Shown here: in pieces, positions 53,384 to 62,520 of the stretch | Layout: each line of letters begins with the position of its first letter | Position numbering within the stretch: the first letter of the stretch is position 1 | DNA from: JAAYJS01 sp964346185 | Lineage (GTDB): Bacteria > Bacillota > Clostridia > Eubacteriales > Eubacteriaceae | Reading direction: 5' to 3' | Length of the DNA: 64,000 nt | NCBI GenBank assembly: GCA_964346185.1 | Contig: CAYFTR010000003.1 | Coordinates: 1 to 64,000, forward strand | Notes under the pieces: generated by a model | Database searches by the model: none | Told to the model about the DNA's origin: nothing | What the model saw: only the letters and a program-made list of their open reading frames with translations | Translations under genes and position numbers: made by a program

Positions 53384-54913
53384 ATGAGAGGACAATTAAC
53401 CGCTTTAATTATTTTAGATGGTTACGGTTATACACCACATACCGAAGGCAATGCGATTTTAAAAGCACCCACACCCTTTTTAGATTTTTTCAGAGGCACC
53501 CAACCGACGGTGTTAATTGATGCCAGCGGTGAAGCGGTAGGTCTGCCCGAGGGGCAAATGGGCAACTCCGAAGTCGGGCATTTAAACTTAGGGGCCGGTC
53601 GAGTGGTTTATCAGGAGTTAACCAGAATTACCAAAGCCATTCGCACCGGAGAGTTTTTTAACAATACGGTTTTACGACAGGCAATGGCACAGGCAAAAGT
53701 AAACAACGGAGCACTACACTTAATGGGATTGGTTTCCGACGGCGGCGTCCATTCTTCCATGACCCACTTGTTTGGATTATTGGAGATGGCAAAACAAAAC
53801 GGCTTACAGGACGTTTATGTCCATTGTTATATGGACGGCAGAGATACCCCGCCCACCTCCGGTGCAGGTTATCTGGCACAATTGGAAGCCAAAATGACAG
53901 AACTGGGCATCGGAGAAATCGCCACGATTTCGGGACGCTACTACGCAATGGATCGGGACAACCGCTGGGAGAGGATAGAGCAGGCCTACAATGCCCTGGT
54001 TATCGGAACGGGTCGCCGGGCGGAAACGGCAACAACGGCCATGGCGGCGGCTTATGCGAACGGCGAAACCGACGAATTTGTCGTCCCCACGATTGTTCAA
54101 ACAAACAAAAATTCCCGTATTAAAGAAAACGATGCCGTTATTTTCTTTAACTTCCGACCGGACCGGGCACGTCAATTGACCCGTGTGTTTACGGAAAAAG
54201 GTTTTAACGTCTTTAATCGCAGCGGCGGGTTTGTACCTGTACACTTTGTTACCATGACCAATTACGACGCAACCCTAACCAATGTTGCCGTCGTCTATCC
54301 GCCGCAAACCGTCGACAACACCTTGGGTGAATATTTAAGCTCTTTAGGGGTTCGACAATTGCGTATCGCCGAAACGGAAAAGTACGCCCACGTTACATAT
54401 TTCTTTAACGGCGGTATCGAAAAAATATATGACGGTGAAGACCGCATTCTGGTTCCTTCACCAAAGGTGGCAACCTACGACCTTAAGCCCGAAATGAGTG
54501 CCTACGAAGTAACCGAAGAAGTTTTAAAAGCTGTCGAATCGGACCGATACAAGTTAATTGTTTTAAACTATGCCAACCCCGACATGGTCGGGCATACCGG
54601 TATCGAAGAAGCGGCGGAAAAAGCTATTACAACAGTCGACCGCTGCACTTCCAAGGTCATAGAAGCTATTTTAAAAAAAGGTGGCAATGTGATTTTAACG
54701 GCAGATCACGGCAATGCGGAAAAAATGATTGACTACGAAACAAAAAAAACGTGGACGGCACATACCACCAATCAGGTTCAATGTACGGTAGCCGGTTTGG
54801 GGGCCGTTACATTGAGAGAAGGGGGCAGCCTTGCCGATATCGCACCCACCATTTTAGACCTGTTGGACATAAACGTACCCGCAGAAATGACAGGTAAATC
54901 GTTAATCCGATAG
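53384..54913 (+). CDS. gpmI: 2,3-Bisphosphoglycerate-independent phosphoglycerate mutase
   Basis: Interconverts 3- and 2-phosphoglycerate using two Mn ions and a phosphoserine. 509 residues, the normal GpmI length. LIILDGYGY (metal ligand Asp12), catalytic S62 in GQMGNSEVGHLNLG, CYMDGRDTPP, NFRPDRARQL and the C-terminal ADHGNAEKM metal site. Enolase does not follow. TAGGAGAC precedes the ATG. Confidence 0.97.
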   Translation: MRGQLTALIILDGYGYTPHTEGNAILKAPTPFLDFFRGTQPTVLIDASGEAVGLPEGQMGNSEVGHLNLGAGRVVYQELTRITKAIRTGEFFNNTVLRQAMAQAKVNNGALHLMGLVSDGGVHSSMTHLFGLLEMAKQNGLQDVYVHCYMDGRDTPPTSGAGYLAQLEAKMTELGIGEIATISGRYYAMDRDNRWERIEQAYNALVIGTGRRAETATTAMAAAYANGETDEFVVPTIVQTNKNSRIKENDAVIFFNFRPDRARQLTRVFTEKGFNVFNRSGGFVPVHFVTMTNYDATLTNVAVVYPPQTVDNTLGEYLSSLGVRQLRIAETEKYAHVTYFFNGGIEKIYDGEDRILVPSPKVATYDLKPEMSAYEVTEEVLKAVESDRYKLIVLNYANPDMVGHTGIEEAAEKAITTVDRCTSKVIEAILKKGGNVILTADHGNAEKMIDYETKKTWTAHTTNQVQCTVAGLGAVTLREGGSLADIAPTILDLLDINVPAEMTGKSLIR

Positions 54914-54944
54914 AATAAATAAAATAAACCTGTAAATTTTTTGA

Positions 54945-54970
54945 AAATGTCCCGGCTTGCCGGGACATTT
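54945..54970 (+). terminator. Hairpin after gpmI
   Basis: An 11-bp perfect AAATGTCCCGG/CCGGGACATTT stem with CTTG loop; ends in TTT then GCG, so termination may be partial. Confidence 0.7.
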
Positions 54971-55035
54971 GCGTATTGAAATCACATAAAGTCTATGTTA
55001 ATATCTGTAATATGATTAGATTCGGAGGTGAAAAT

Positions 55036-55260
55036 TTGAGCACATTCTTTATCATTTTACTGGTTATTTCTTCTTTTACTCTGATAACCGGTATCTTGAT
55101 GTCTCAGCCAAGTACCGGCGGTATGGGTGCCATCGAAGGTGGTGCACAGAGCCTATTTGGTAACAAAAGAAAACAAGGAAAAGAGGCTATGTTGGCCAAT
55201 GTAACCAAAATTTCCGCTATTGTTTTTATGTTGTCGGCATTTTTATGTAATCTCGTATAG
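55036..55260 (+). CDS. secG: Preprotein translocase subunit SecG
   Basis: A small subunit of the SecYEG channel. 74 residues from the TTG at 55036, which has GGAGGTG 5 nt upstream; the upstream ATGs lack one. Two hydrophobic helices flank a polar loop containing MSQPSTGGMGAIEGGAQSLFG, the SecG signature. secG follows glycolytic genes in many Firmicutes, usually with rnr and smpB behind it, which are absent here. Confidence 0.92.
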   Translation: MSTFFIILLVISSFTLITGILMSQPSTGGMGAIEGGAQSLFGNKRKQGKEAMLANVTKISAIVFMLSAFLCNLV

Positions 55261-55282
55261 GAAGAAAAGAAAGGAAGAATAA

Positions 55283-57280
55283 ATGGAATTATATATTGCC
55301 CCTGTTATCGGGGTTTTAAGTTTGCTTTTCGCATTCTACTATGCAGGAAAAGTAAACAAAGTGGACCCCGGTACCGATCGAATGAAAGAGCTGGCCTCTT
55401 ATATTCATGAAGGCGCGATGGCGTTCTTATCCAGAGAATATAAAATTCTTGTTGTTTTTGTTGTTATTCTCGCTGTTGTATTAGCCGTAACCCCCGGTTT
55501 AGGTTGGAAAACCGCCCTGTGCTTTATACTGGGTGCCGTGTTTTCAGTGTTGGCCGGCTACTTCGGAATGGACGTGGCAACCAAAGCCAACGTACGTACG
55601 GCCAATGCCGCAAAAGAAAGCGGTATGAACAAAGCATTGGCAACAGCCTTTTCCGGCGGTGCCGTTATGGGTTTAAGTGTTGTCGGTCTGGGTTTGCTCG
55701 GATTAGGTATTGTTTATTTTCTTTTTAAAGACCCGGCTATTATTACAGGCTTCGGCTTAGGTGCCTCCTCCATCGCATTGTTCGGTCGTGTCGGCGGCGG
55801 TATTTATACCAAGGCGGCGGATGTCGGTGCGGATTTGGTCGGTAAAGTTGAAGCCGGTATCCCGGAAGACGACCCGAGAAACCCTGCGGTTATCGCAGAC
55901 AACGTTGGTGATAACGTCGGTGACGTTGCCGGTATGGGTTCCGACTTATATGAATCCTATGTCGGTTCCATTATATCCGCCGTTACTTTGGGCTCCGTTA
56001 TATTTACCGACGGCAGAGGTATTTTCTTTCCGTTTTTCCTGGCAGCGATCGGTATTGTATCTTCTATTATCGGAACGTTTTTTGTAAAAGGTAAAGAGGG
56101 CGGTAACCCCCAAAAATCCTTAAATTTGGGTACCTATGCTTCCAGTGCCATTATGCTGGTTGCTACCTACTTCCTGTCCAGCAAAATGATGGGCAGCATT
56201 TATCCGTTTGTAGCTATTTTGTCCGGCTTGGTATCCGGTCTTATTATCGGCTCTATCACCGAATACTATACCTCCGATTCTTATAAACCTGTAAAACATA
56301 TTGCTCAACAATCCGAAACTGGTGCGGCAACCACCATTATCTCCGGTTTGGCTGTCGGTATGCGCTCGACCGCATTGCCCATTATTGTTATTGCCGTTGC
56401 CATTTTTGCCGCGTACAAATCCGGTGCGGCTTACTTACCGGGTAACCCCGGCGGTGGCGGACTTTTCGGTATTGCTTTATCCGCAGTCGGCATGTTGTCC
56501 ACTTGCGGTATGACCATTGCCGTTGATGCTTACGGTCCCATTGCCGACAATGCCGGCGGTATCGCGGAAATGGCGGAATTACCGGACAGCGTACGTGAAA
56601 TTACAGACCAGTTAGACTCCGTCGGAAACACCACTGCGGCGATCGGTAAAGGCTTTGCGATCGGTTCTGCAGCATTAACCGCTCTTGGTTTATTTGCTTC
56701 CTATGCGTCAACCGTGCAATTGTCTCAAATTTCTTTATTAGACCCCTTGGTGATTATGGGCTTGTTGATCGGTGCCATGTTACCCTACATGTTCTCCGCG
56801 ATGACAATGGAAGCCGTTGGTGATGCGGCAAACGATATGATCGAAGAAGTGCGTCGTCAGTTCAGAGAAAAACCGGGTATCATGGAAGGTACGGATAAAC
56901 CCGACTATGCCCGTTGTGTTGATATCTCCACCTCTGCGGCTTTAAAGAAAATGATTGCCCCCGGCTTAATGGCGGTTATTGCGCCTTTAGCCATCGGCAT
57001 GATTTTAGGTTCCGAAGCCTTAGGCGGATTGTTGGCAGGTTCTTTAGCAACCGGTGTGTTGGTGGCCATTCAAATGTCCAACTCCGGCGGTGCCTGGGAC
57101 AACGCTAAAAAATACATTGAATCTGGTGCCCACGGTGGAAAAGGTTCTGAAGCCCACATTGCGGCGGTTGTCGGTGATACCGTCGGTGACCCCTACAAAG
57201 ATACATCCGGGCCGTCTATCAATATATTAATTAAATTAATGACCATTGTTGCCTTGGTATTTGCCCCGCTATTCATGTGA
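55283..57280 (+). CDS. hppA: K+-dependent membrane-bound pyrophosphatase
   Basis: Splits pyrophosphate to pump Na+ and/or H+ across the membrane. 665 residues with about 16 hydrophobic segments. The catalytic loop GGGIYTKAADVGADLVGKVEAGIPEDDPRNPAVIADNVGDNVGD is at about 172-215 (several Asp, Lys), with the second acidic cluster GDTVGDPYKDTSGP near the end. GNTTAAIGKG carries Ala where K+-independent enzymes have Lys, so it is of the K+-dependent type; many of these are Na+ pumps. AAGGAAG precedes the ATG. Confidence 0.96.
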   Translation: MELYIAPVIGVLSLLFAFYYAGKVNKVDPGTDRMKELASYIHEGAMAFLSREYKILVVFVVILAVVLAVTPGLGWKTALCFILGAVFSVLAGYFGMDVATKANVRTANAAKESGMNKALATAFSGGAVMGLSVVGLGLLGLGIVYFLFKDPAIITGFGLGASSIALFGRVGGGIYTKAADVGADLVGKVEAGIPEDDPRNPAVIADNVGDNVGDVAGMGSDLYESYVGSIISAVTLGSVIFTDGRGIFFPFFLAAIGIVSSIIGTFFVKGKEGGNPQKSLNLGTYASSAIMLVATYFLSSKMMGSIYPFVAILSGLVSGLIIGSITEYYTSDSYKPVKHIAQQSETGAATTIISGLAVGMRSTALPIIVIAVAIFAAYKSGAAYLPGNPGGGGLFGIALSAVGMLSTCGMTIAVDAYGPIADNAGGIAEMAELPDSVREITDQLDSVGNTTAAIGKGFAIGSAALTALGLFASYASTVQLSQISLLDPLVIMGLLIGAMLPYMFSAMTMEAVGDAANDMIEEVRRQFREKPGIMEGTDKPDYARCVDISTSAALKKMIAPGLMAVIAPLAIGMILGSEALGGLLAGSLATGVLVAIQMSNSGGAWDNAKKYIESGAHGGKGSEAHIAAVVGDTVGDPYKDTSGPSINILIKLMTIVALVFAPLFM

Positions 57281-57360
57281 GCTTAGACTAAGCCACGCAA
57301 GGTTGGTTGATAAAAGGTCGTTGTGTTTGCGCAAAAGAGCTTCCCATTAACGAAGAGCTT

Positions 57361-57425
57361 AAAAGGCGTGACCGTAAATGAGTCTCCTGTAGGAGACGAA
57401 CGCGGTTACGCCTTTTCTTTTTGAG
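57361..57425 (+). terminator. Terminator after hppA
   Basis: A long hairpin: outer 14 pairs AAAAGGCGTGACCG/CGGTTACGCCTTTT (one G-U) plus inner GTCTCC/GGAGAC, then CTTTTT. Confidence 0.88.
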
Positions 57426-57481
57426 AAATAAAAAGAACGCGTGGTTTAGAGAGTTTGAATGCTTTCCCTGATGAGGGAGTA

Positions 57482-57544
57482 ATGAAAATAGAAAAAATAC
57501 CGAAAGCAATTGTCGAAAAGCAATCACCGGAAGTGGCGCCGTAA
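57482..57544 (+). other. 20-codon ORF in spacer, doubtful
   Basis: ATG to TAA encoding MKIEKIPKAIVEKQSPEVAP. GGGAG lies only 2 nt before the ATG, too close for a good ribosome site. It could be the broken tail of a longer frame open from about 57424. Confidence 0.15.
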
Positions 57545-57786
57545 GCGATGTGCCTTAACGAGCAACGGTATTGCGGCAGCGGCCGCCCGGTGTCGGAGCC
57601 ATCGCCGTAATATAAAACCGACCCGTCGGGTAAGGTGAAGTGTTTATCTTTAAACCCTTTTTATGTCCGATTTTTTTCATAAAAATTTTGTCGGCATGGT
57701 CGTAATTAAATTACGATAGGCATAAAGCCTCAAACCGGCACCCGGTAATAGTAAGACGTTTTACAGGACGATGCCTATTTTTTTTT
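57541..57786 (+). ncRNA. Possible structured RNA of unknown class, ending in a terminator
   Basis: Dense helices: GCGATG/CATCGC (57545-57550, 57600-57605) enclosing GCGGC/GCCGC; CCGA/TCGG; TCGTAATT/AATTACGA (57700-57716). Finally TAGGCAT (57717-57723) pairs with ATGCCTA (57771-57777), enclosing ACCGG/CCGGT, followed by nine T. The first part is GC-rich compared with its flanks. No known riboswitch consensus was matched. The ncRNA reading is inference from folding alone. Confidence 0.4.
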
Positions 57787-57989
57787 GCCGATATTTTTAT
57801 TGTTTTTTTCATCATAGCGCCTTAGAGATCATACAATTCGCGATACTTTGATTATATGTTGTTATGGAAAAATATAAAAGAGGATTTAGATTAAGCCTTT
57901 GAAAATTAAAGGGTTCTTTACTTTTTTCTTAAATTTAAACGGTAATGGGTTATAATAATAGTATCAAGTAAAACTTTTAAGGAGCATTT

Positions 57990-60725
57990 ATGAACAAACC
58001 TGCCCGAAAAAGCCTGATCGTTATCATTGCCGTTTTAGCAATTATCGGTTTGGTTTATTATTTAAATACTTTTTATATCCAATGGATTTGGTTTAAAAAA
58101 TTAGGATATTTGGATATCTATTTAAAGGAATTAACGACAAAAGTAACGTTGTTTATCATAACATTTTTTGTTGCTTTTGTTTTAATTACGCTTTACAGTA
58201 TTTTTTTAAAAAAGACAACACCGAATTTAATTGTTGAAGATCCGACAGCAAAAAAGACTCGGTGGCGTTGGTTAATTCCCGGATTCGGTGCTTTTTTTAC
58301 CGCGACGGTTGTCAGCCGCAACCTTTGGCTAAAATGGTTGCGTTTCAGCAACGGGACGGCTTTCGGAAAGTCGGACCCGTTATTTGACAGGGATATCGGT
58401 TTTTACTTTTTTGAGTTGGCTTTTTATCAGGAACTATATCGCGTTGTCCTGGTGTTATTTACGCTGGGCGCAACCGTTTCGATGATTTATTTGGGCATTC
58501 GCCATTACCGTTACGTGGCGTCGGTTTATGACGGCGCTACGGATTTTAAAAGCGGTTTCGGCATATTGGGTATCGCCAAACGCTTTATACTTGCCATATC
58601 CAAGCCCTTGTCTCTTTACATCGGTACGTTCTTTTTATTGTTGACTGTCGGTTTGATATTAAGACGCTTTGAATTTGTATACGGTGGTACGGGTATGGTT
58701 TACGGAGCCGGTGCCGCGGATATTACGATCGGGTTAAACGTTTTGACCTTGGCAACGGTGCTGTCCGCACTGTCCGCACTTTTCACCTATGCCTCTGCTC
58801 TGTTAAAGAGAAAATACTTGTTGGTACTACCCCCTTTGTTGATGGCGGGGTTGTTATTTTCGGGAACGTTGTTACAAAGCGCCTATCAATACGCCTTTGT
58901 CAACCCGGATCAATTTTCGAAGGAACAAAAATATTTAGAAAAAAACATTCATGCCACCAGAGAATCCTACGGGTTGGACCGGGTGGAGATAAAAGAATTT
59001 TCACCGACCCAACAGATAACCGCGGCGGATATTTTGGAGAATTCGGAAACCGTGGAAAACATTCCCATTAACGACCGTAACCCGACGCAAGATATGTACA
59101 ACTCCATTCAGGGTATTCGCAACTACTACACTTTCGGCGATGTGGATGTCGACCGCTATCACATTGACGGTACCTATACCCAAGTTTTTTTAGGCAGCCG
59201 AGAAATTAATACCGATGCCTTGCCCGACGATGCAAAAACATGGGTCAACAAGCATTTAAAATACACCCACGGCTTCGGTGTTGCCATGTCTCCGGTTAAT
59301 AAAACCAACGATGTGGGGCAACCGGAGTTATTAATTAAGGACATTCCGCCGCAAACGGAATACGTCGCCCTGGATATCGAAGAACCCAGAATTTATTTCG
59401 GAGAGGAAGATTACGAATACGTTGTCGTTAACGCTAAGAGTCCGGAGTTCGATTATCCCTCCGGGGGTGATAACCAGGAGGTCTATTACAAAGGTAACGG
59501 CGGCATCGAGTTGAACCTTATTAATCGACTGGCTTTTGCACTGTATTACAGAAGCCCCGAATTGCTCTTAAGTCCGCAGGTTACCTTCGACAGCAAAATT
59601 TTAATCAACCGCAATGTGATGTCCAGGGTTCAAACTGTTGCCCCCTTTTTAGAATACGACGAAGATCCCTATATGACCATTGCCGACGGCAAATTGTATT
59701 GGATTATCGATGCCTTTGTGGTGGATAACCGCTACCCCTATGCAACGCCCTTCAACAAAGTAACGAAAAACAATTACGTGCAAAACTCCGTCAAAGTTAT
59801 TGTCGACGCCTACGACGGAACGGTGACATTTTATAAAATGCACGACGAACCGCTCATAGAAACCTACAGCAAAATTTATCCGACATTTGTTAAAGACATT
59901 TCGGAAATGCCGGAGTCCTTACGTGCCCACATCCGTTATTCCAAAAAATTGTTTGACATTCAAACGGATATTTATAAAACCTATCATATGAAAAACCCTC
60001 AGGTGTTTTACAACCTGGAAGACCAATGGGAGACGGCAACCCAACTCTACGGACCGGATAAGGAAAAACTTCCCGTAGAATCCTCCTACATTATTATGAA
60101 ATTGCCGGAAAGAGATACGGAATTCATGTTGATGACCGTTTTTACGCCTCGCAACAAAGACAATATGATTGCCTGGATGGCCGGCGTATCCGACGGGGAG
60201 GATTATGGGAAAATGGTATTATACCAATTTCCCAAACAGCAACTGGTTTACGGTCCCATGCAAATTGAACAGCGAATGGATCAAAATTCGGTTATCTCTT
60301 CACAATTAACACTTTTAGGACAGCAAGGGTCACGGGTACTTCGGGGCAACATGATGACCATTCCCATCGAGGATGCCGTTCTTTACGTCGAACCGATTTA
60401 TATTCAGTCCAGTGCCGAGGGCAACCACCTGCCGGAGGTAAAAAAAGTGGTTGTCGGCTATCGGGACAAGGTGGTTATGGCGGATTCTTTAAACGAAGCT
60501 CTGGCACAAATTTTTACGGATTATACAGAAGGTGAAACGGGTACGCCTGTTGCACCGCCGCCGCCTCCGTTACCGACAGATACCGAAACTAAACAACGTA
60601 TCGATGCGGCAAACAAAGCTTTTGAGGAAGCTCGAAAAGCACAACAAGCGGGGGATTGGACAACCTACGGGGAACAATTAAAGGAATTGGAGCGATTGTT
60701 AAAAGAATTGCAGAACAACCGTTAA
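57990..60725 (+). CDS. UPF0182 family membrane protein
   Basis: 911 residues, function unknown. Seven or so transmembrane helices in the first ~300 residues (starting LIVIIAVLAIIGLVYYL), then a large extracytoplasmic domain with the conserved GLDRVEIKEFSPTQQITAADI and PRIYFGEEDYEYVVVNAK segments. The tail has a proline stretch (APPPPPLP) followed by a charged helical end (KQRIDAANKAFEEARKAQ...). Length and architecture match UPF0182. AAGGAGC precedes the ATG and TATAAT at 57951-57956 may be its -10. It stands alone. Confidence 0.92.
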   Translation: MNKPARKSLIVIIAVLAIIGLVYYLNTFYIQWIWFKKLGYLDIYLKELTTKVTLFIITFFVAFVLITLYSIFLKKTTPNLIVEDPTAKKTRWRWLIPGFGAFFTATVVSRNLWLKWLRFSNGTAFGKSDPLFDRDIGFYFFELAFYQELYRVVLVLFTLGATVSMIYLGIRHYRYVASVYDGATDFKSGFGILGIAKRFILAISKPLSLYIGTFFLLLTVGLILRRFEFVYGGTGMVYGAGAADITIGLNVLTLATVLSALSALFTYASALLKRKYLLVLPPLLMAGLLFSGTLLQSAYQYAFVNPDQFSKEQKYLEKNIHATRESYGLDRVEIKEFSPTQQITAADILENSETVENIPINDRNPTQDMYNSIQGIRNYYTFGDVDVDRYHIDGTYTQVFLGSREINTDALPDDAKTWVNKHLKYTHGFGVAMSPVNKTNDVGQPELLIKDIPPQTEYVALDIEEPRIYFGEEDYEYVVVNAKSPEFDYPSGGDNQEVYYKGNGGIELNLINRLAFALYYRSPELLLSPQVTFDSKILINRNVMSRVQTVAPFLEYDEDPYMTIADGKLYWIIDAFVVDNRYPYATPFNKVTKNNYVQNSVKVIVDAYDGTVTFYKMHDEPLIETYSKIYPTFVKDISEMPESLRAHIRYSKKLFDIQTDIYKTYHMKNPQVFYNLEDQWETATQLYGPDKEKLPVESSYIIMKLPERDTEFMLMTVFTPRNKDNMIAWMAGVSDGEDYGKMVLYQFPKQQLVYGPMQIEQRMDQNSVISSQLTLLGQQGSRVLRGNMMTIPIEDAVLYVEPIYIQSSAEGNHLPEVKKVVVGYRDKVVMADSLNEALAQIFTDYTEGETGTPVAPPPPPLPTDTETKQRIDAANKAFEEARKAQQAGDWTTYGEQLKELERLLKELQNNR

Positions 60726-60789
60726 TCGAACTAAGTGACGGGATGAAGACCGCTTTAACAGAAATAGCAAGAATTTAACGGAAATCGGC

Positions 60790-60818
60790 TTGACAATTTA
60801 AAAAGCCGAATTTATAAT
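60790..60818 (+). promoter_or_regulatory. Consensus promoter of the Trp T-box operon
   Basis: TTGACA (60790-60795), 17 nt, TATAAT (60813-60818): perfect match at both elements. Confidence 0.95.
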
Positions 60819-60824
60819 AGCAGT

Positions 60825-61098
60825 TAATAAACCTGAGATTCAGAGTGAGTAACCTTTAACCAATCTGATAGAGAGCCCTTGGGTGGTGGAAAAGGGCAGA
60901 AGCATTAAAGGCGAATGGGCTGATGAGGGCAAGCGGAACTTAAGTATGCGCGCCGGAGAAGGCACTCCGTCAACAAAGCCGGCATGTGATGGCATGCGTA
61001 AGCGGGTGTAGCATTCTACACCAAGCCGGGTGGCACCGCAGGAGATTTATAACGCTCCTGTCCCAGCATTTTATTACTGGGACAGGAGCGTTTTTTAC
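60825..61098 (+). promoter_or_regulatory. T-box leader, tryptophan specificity
   Basis: The conserved T-box sequence GGGTGGCACCGC is at 61028-61039, followed by a terminator of 16-bp arms AACGCTCCTGTCCCAG (61051-61066) with CTGGGACAGGAGCGTT (61077-61092) and six T. The specifier is read as UGG (60916-60918) in GAATGGGC on the 3' side of stem I. GGAG after the T-box can pair with CTCC in the terminator's left arm to form the antiterminator. Uncharged tRNA-Trp would switch the operon on. Confidence 0.9.
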
Positions 61099-61125
61099 GT
61101 TTCTTCCCAAATAAAAGGAGCAACG

Positions 61126-62502
61126 ATGAAAAAAATTAAAACACCCAATCGTTTAATGCTTGAAGAAGCGACGATACCCAAGCAATGGTACAATATACGA
61201 GCGGACATGAAAAAGAAACCGGCACCTCTCTTGATGCCGAAAACCGAAACACCGGCAACATTACAGGATTTGGAGCCGATTTTTTGTACAGAGTTGGCAA
61301 AGCAGGAACTCAACACGACCGATGCGTGGATTGACATCCCCGATGAGGTGTACGCTTACTACCAAACGTTTAGACCCTCGCCGGTGATTCGTGCCTATCG
61401 CCTGGAAAAGGCCTTGGGGACACCGGCAAACATTTACTATAAATTTGAAGGCAACAATACCTCCGGCAGCCATAAGCTTAACTCGGCCGTTGCACAAGCT
61501 TACTACGCAAAGGCACAGGGACTAAAAGGTCTAACAACCGAAACCGGTGCCGGACAATGGGGAACGGCACTGGCCATGGCCTGTGCCCACTTCGGGTTGG
61601 AATGTCATGTGTACATGGTAAAGGCCTCCTACGAGCAAAAACCCTATCGTCGGGAAGTGATGCGTACCTACGGTGCCCGTGTCACTCCCTCGCCTTCGAA
61701 CACTACCGATATCGGCAAAAAGATTTTAGAAGAACATCCGGGAACCGGCGGATCCTTAGGTTGTGCTATTTCCGAAGCGGTTGAAACCGCCGTCCGTCAT
61801 TCGGGTTATCGTTATTCTTTGGGATCGGTGCTCAACCAAGTGGTTTTACATCAATCGATTATCGGTCTGGAATCCAAAGCGGCGTTGGATGCCTACGGCA
61901 TTGTGCCGGATATTATCGTCGGGTGTGCCGGCGGCGGATCCAACCTGGTGGGACTTGTAGCCCCCTTTGCCGGCGAAATGTTAAGAGGCGAAAAATCGTA
62001 CCGACTTGTTGCCGTCGAGCCTGCATCCTGCCCCTCCATGACTCGGGGGGATTACCGTTACGATTACAGCGACACGGGCAATATCTGTCCCATGGTTAAA
62101 ATGTACACTTTGGGATCCAACTTTATACCCTCGCCGGATCATGCGGGCGGTTTACGCTACCACGGCATGAACCCCGTTCTCTCCGAATTGTATCGGGAGG
62201 GTTTTATAGAAGCCCGTGCCTATCTGCAAAGCGAAGTGTTTAAAGCGGGGCAAACCTTTGCCCGGGTGGAAGGGTTGCTGCCCGCACCGGAAAGCAGCCA
62301 TGCCATTTTAGGGGCGATGCGGGAAGCCTTGTATTGCAAAAAAACCGGAGAGTCGAAAACTATTTTATTCGGCTTGACCGGTACCGGCTATTTTGATATG
62401 GCGGCTTATCAAAAATACAACGACGGCAATATTATGGACTTTGTACCTACCGACGAAGATATTCAACAATCATTAAACCGATTACCGAAAATAAATTTTT
62501 AA
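61126..62502 (+). CDS. trpB: TrpB-like (TrpB2 type) tryptophan synthase beta subunit
   Basis: A PLP enzyme joining serine and indole. 458 residues from the ATG at 61126, with AAAGGAG upstream. TrpB2 proteins are 420-460 residues, longer than TrpB1 (about 400), with the N-terminal extension seen here. PLP lysine K117 is in NNTSGSHKLNSA, ETGAGQWG follows, and the phosphate loop is CAGGGSNLVG. No trpA or other trp genes follow; instead an ABC importer does. It may salvage indole or act as serine deaminase. T-box control ties it to tryptophan supply. Confidence 0.93.
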   Translation: MKKIKTPNRLMLEEATIPKQWYNIRADMKKKPAPLLMPKTETPATLQDLEPIFCTELAKQELNTTDAWIDIPDEVYAYYQTFRPSPVIRAYRLEKALGTPANIYYKFEGNNTSGSHKLNSAVAQAYYAKAQGLKGLTTETGAGQWGTALAMACAHFGLECHVYMVKASYEQKPYRREVMRTYGARVTPSPSNTTDIGKKILEEHPGTGGSLGCAISEAVETAVRHSGYRYSLGSVLNQVVLHQSIIGLESKAALDAYGIVPDIIVGCAGGGSNLVGLVAPFAGEMLRGEKSYRLVAVEPASCPSMTRGDYRYDYSDTGNICPMVKMYTLGSNFIPSPDHAGGLRYHGMNPVLSELYREGFIEARAYLQSEVFKAGQTFARVEGLLPAPESSHAILGAMREALYCKKTGESKTILFGLTGTGYFDMAAYQKYNDGNIMDFVPTDEDIQQSLNRLPKINF

Positions 62503-62520
62503 CAGAAAGTGAGAAATGAA

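Noticed and set aside
57468..57492. Hammerhead-ribozyme-like CTGATGAG...GAAA
   Set aside because: The bases between the two core pieces cannot form stem II and flanking stems I/III are absent.
57690..57786. Cyclic-di-GMP-I riboswitch-like AAAGCC segment
   Set aside because: The conserved 5' part and the GNRA tetraloop hairpin are missing, so only generic helices remain.
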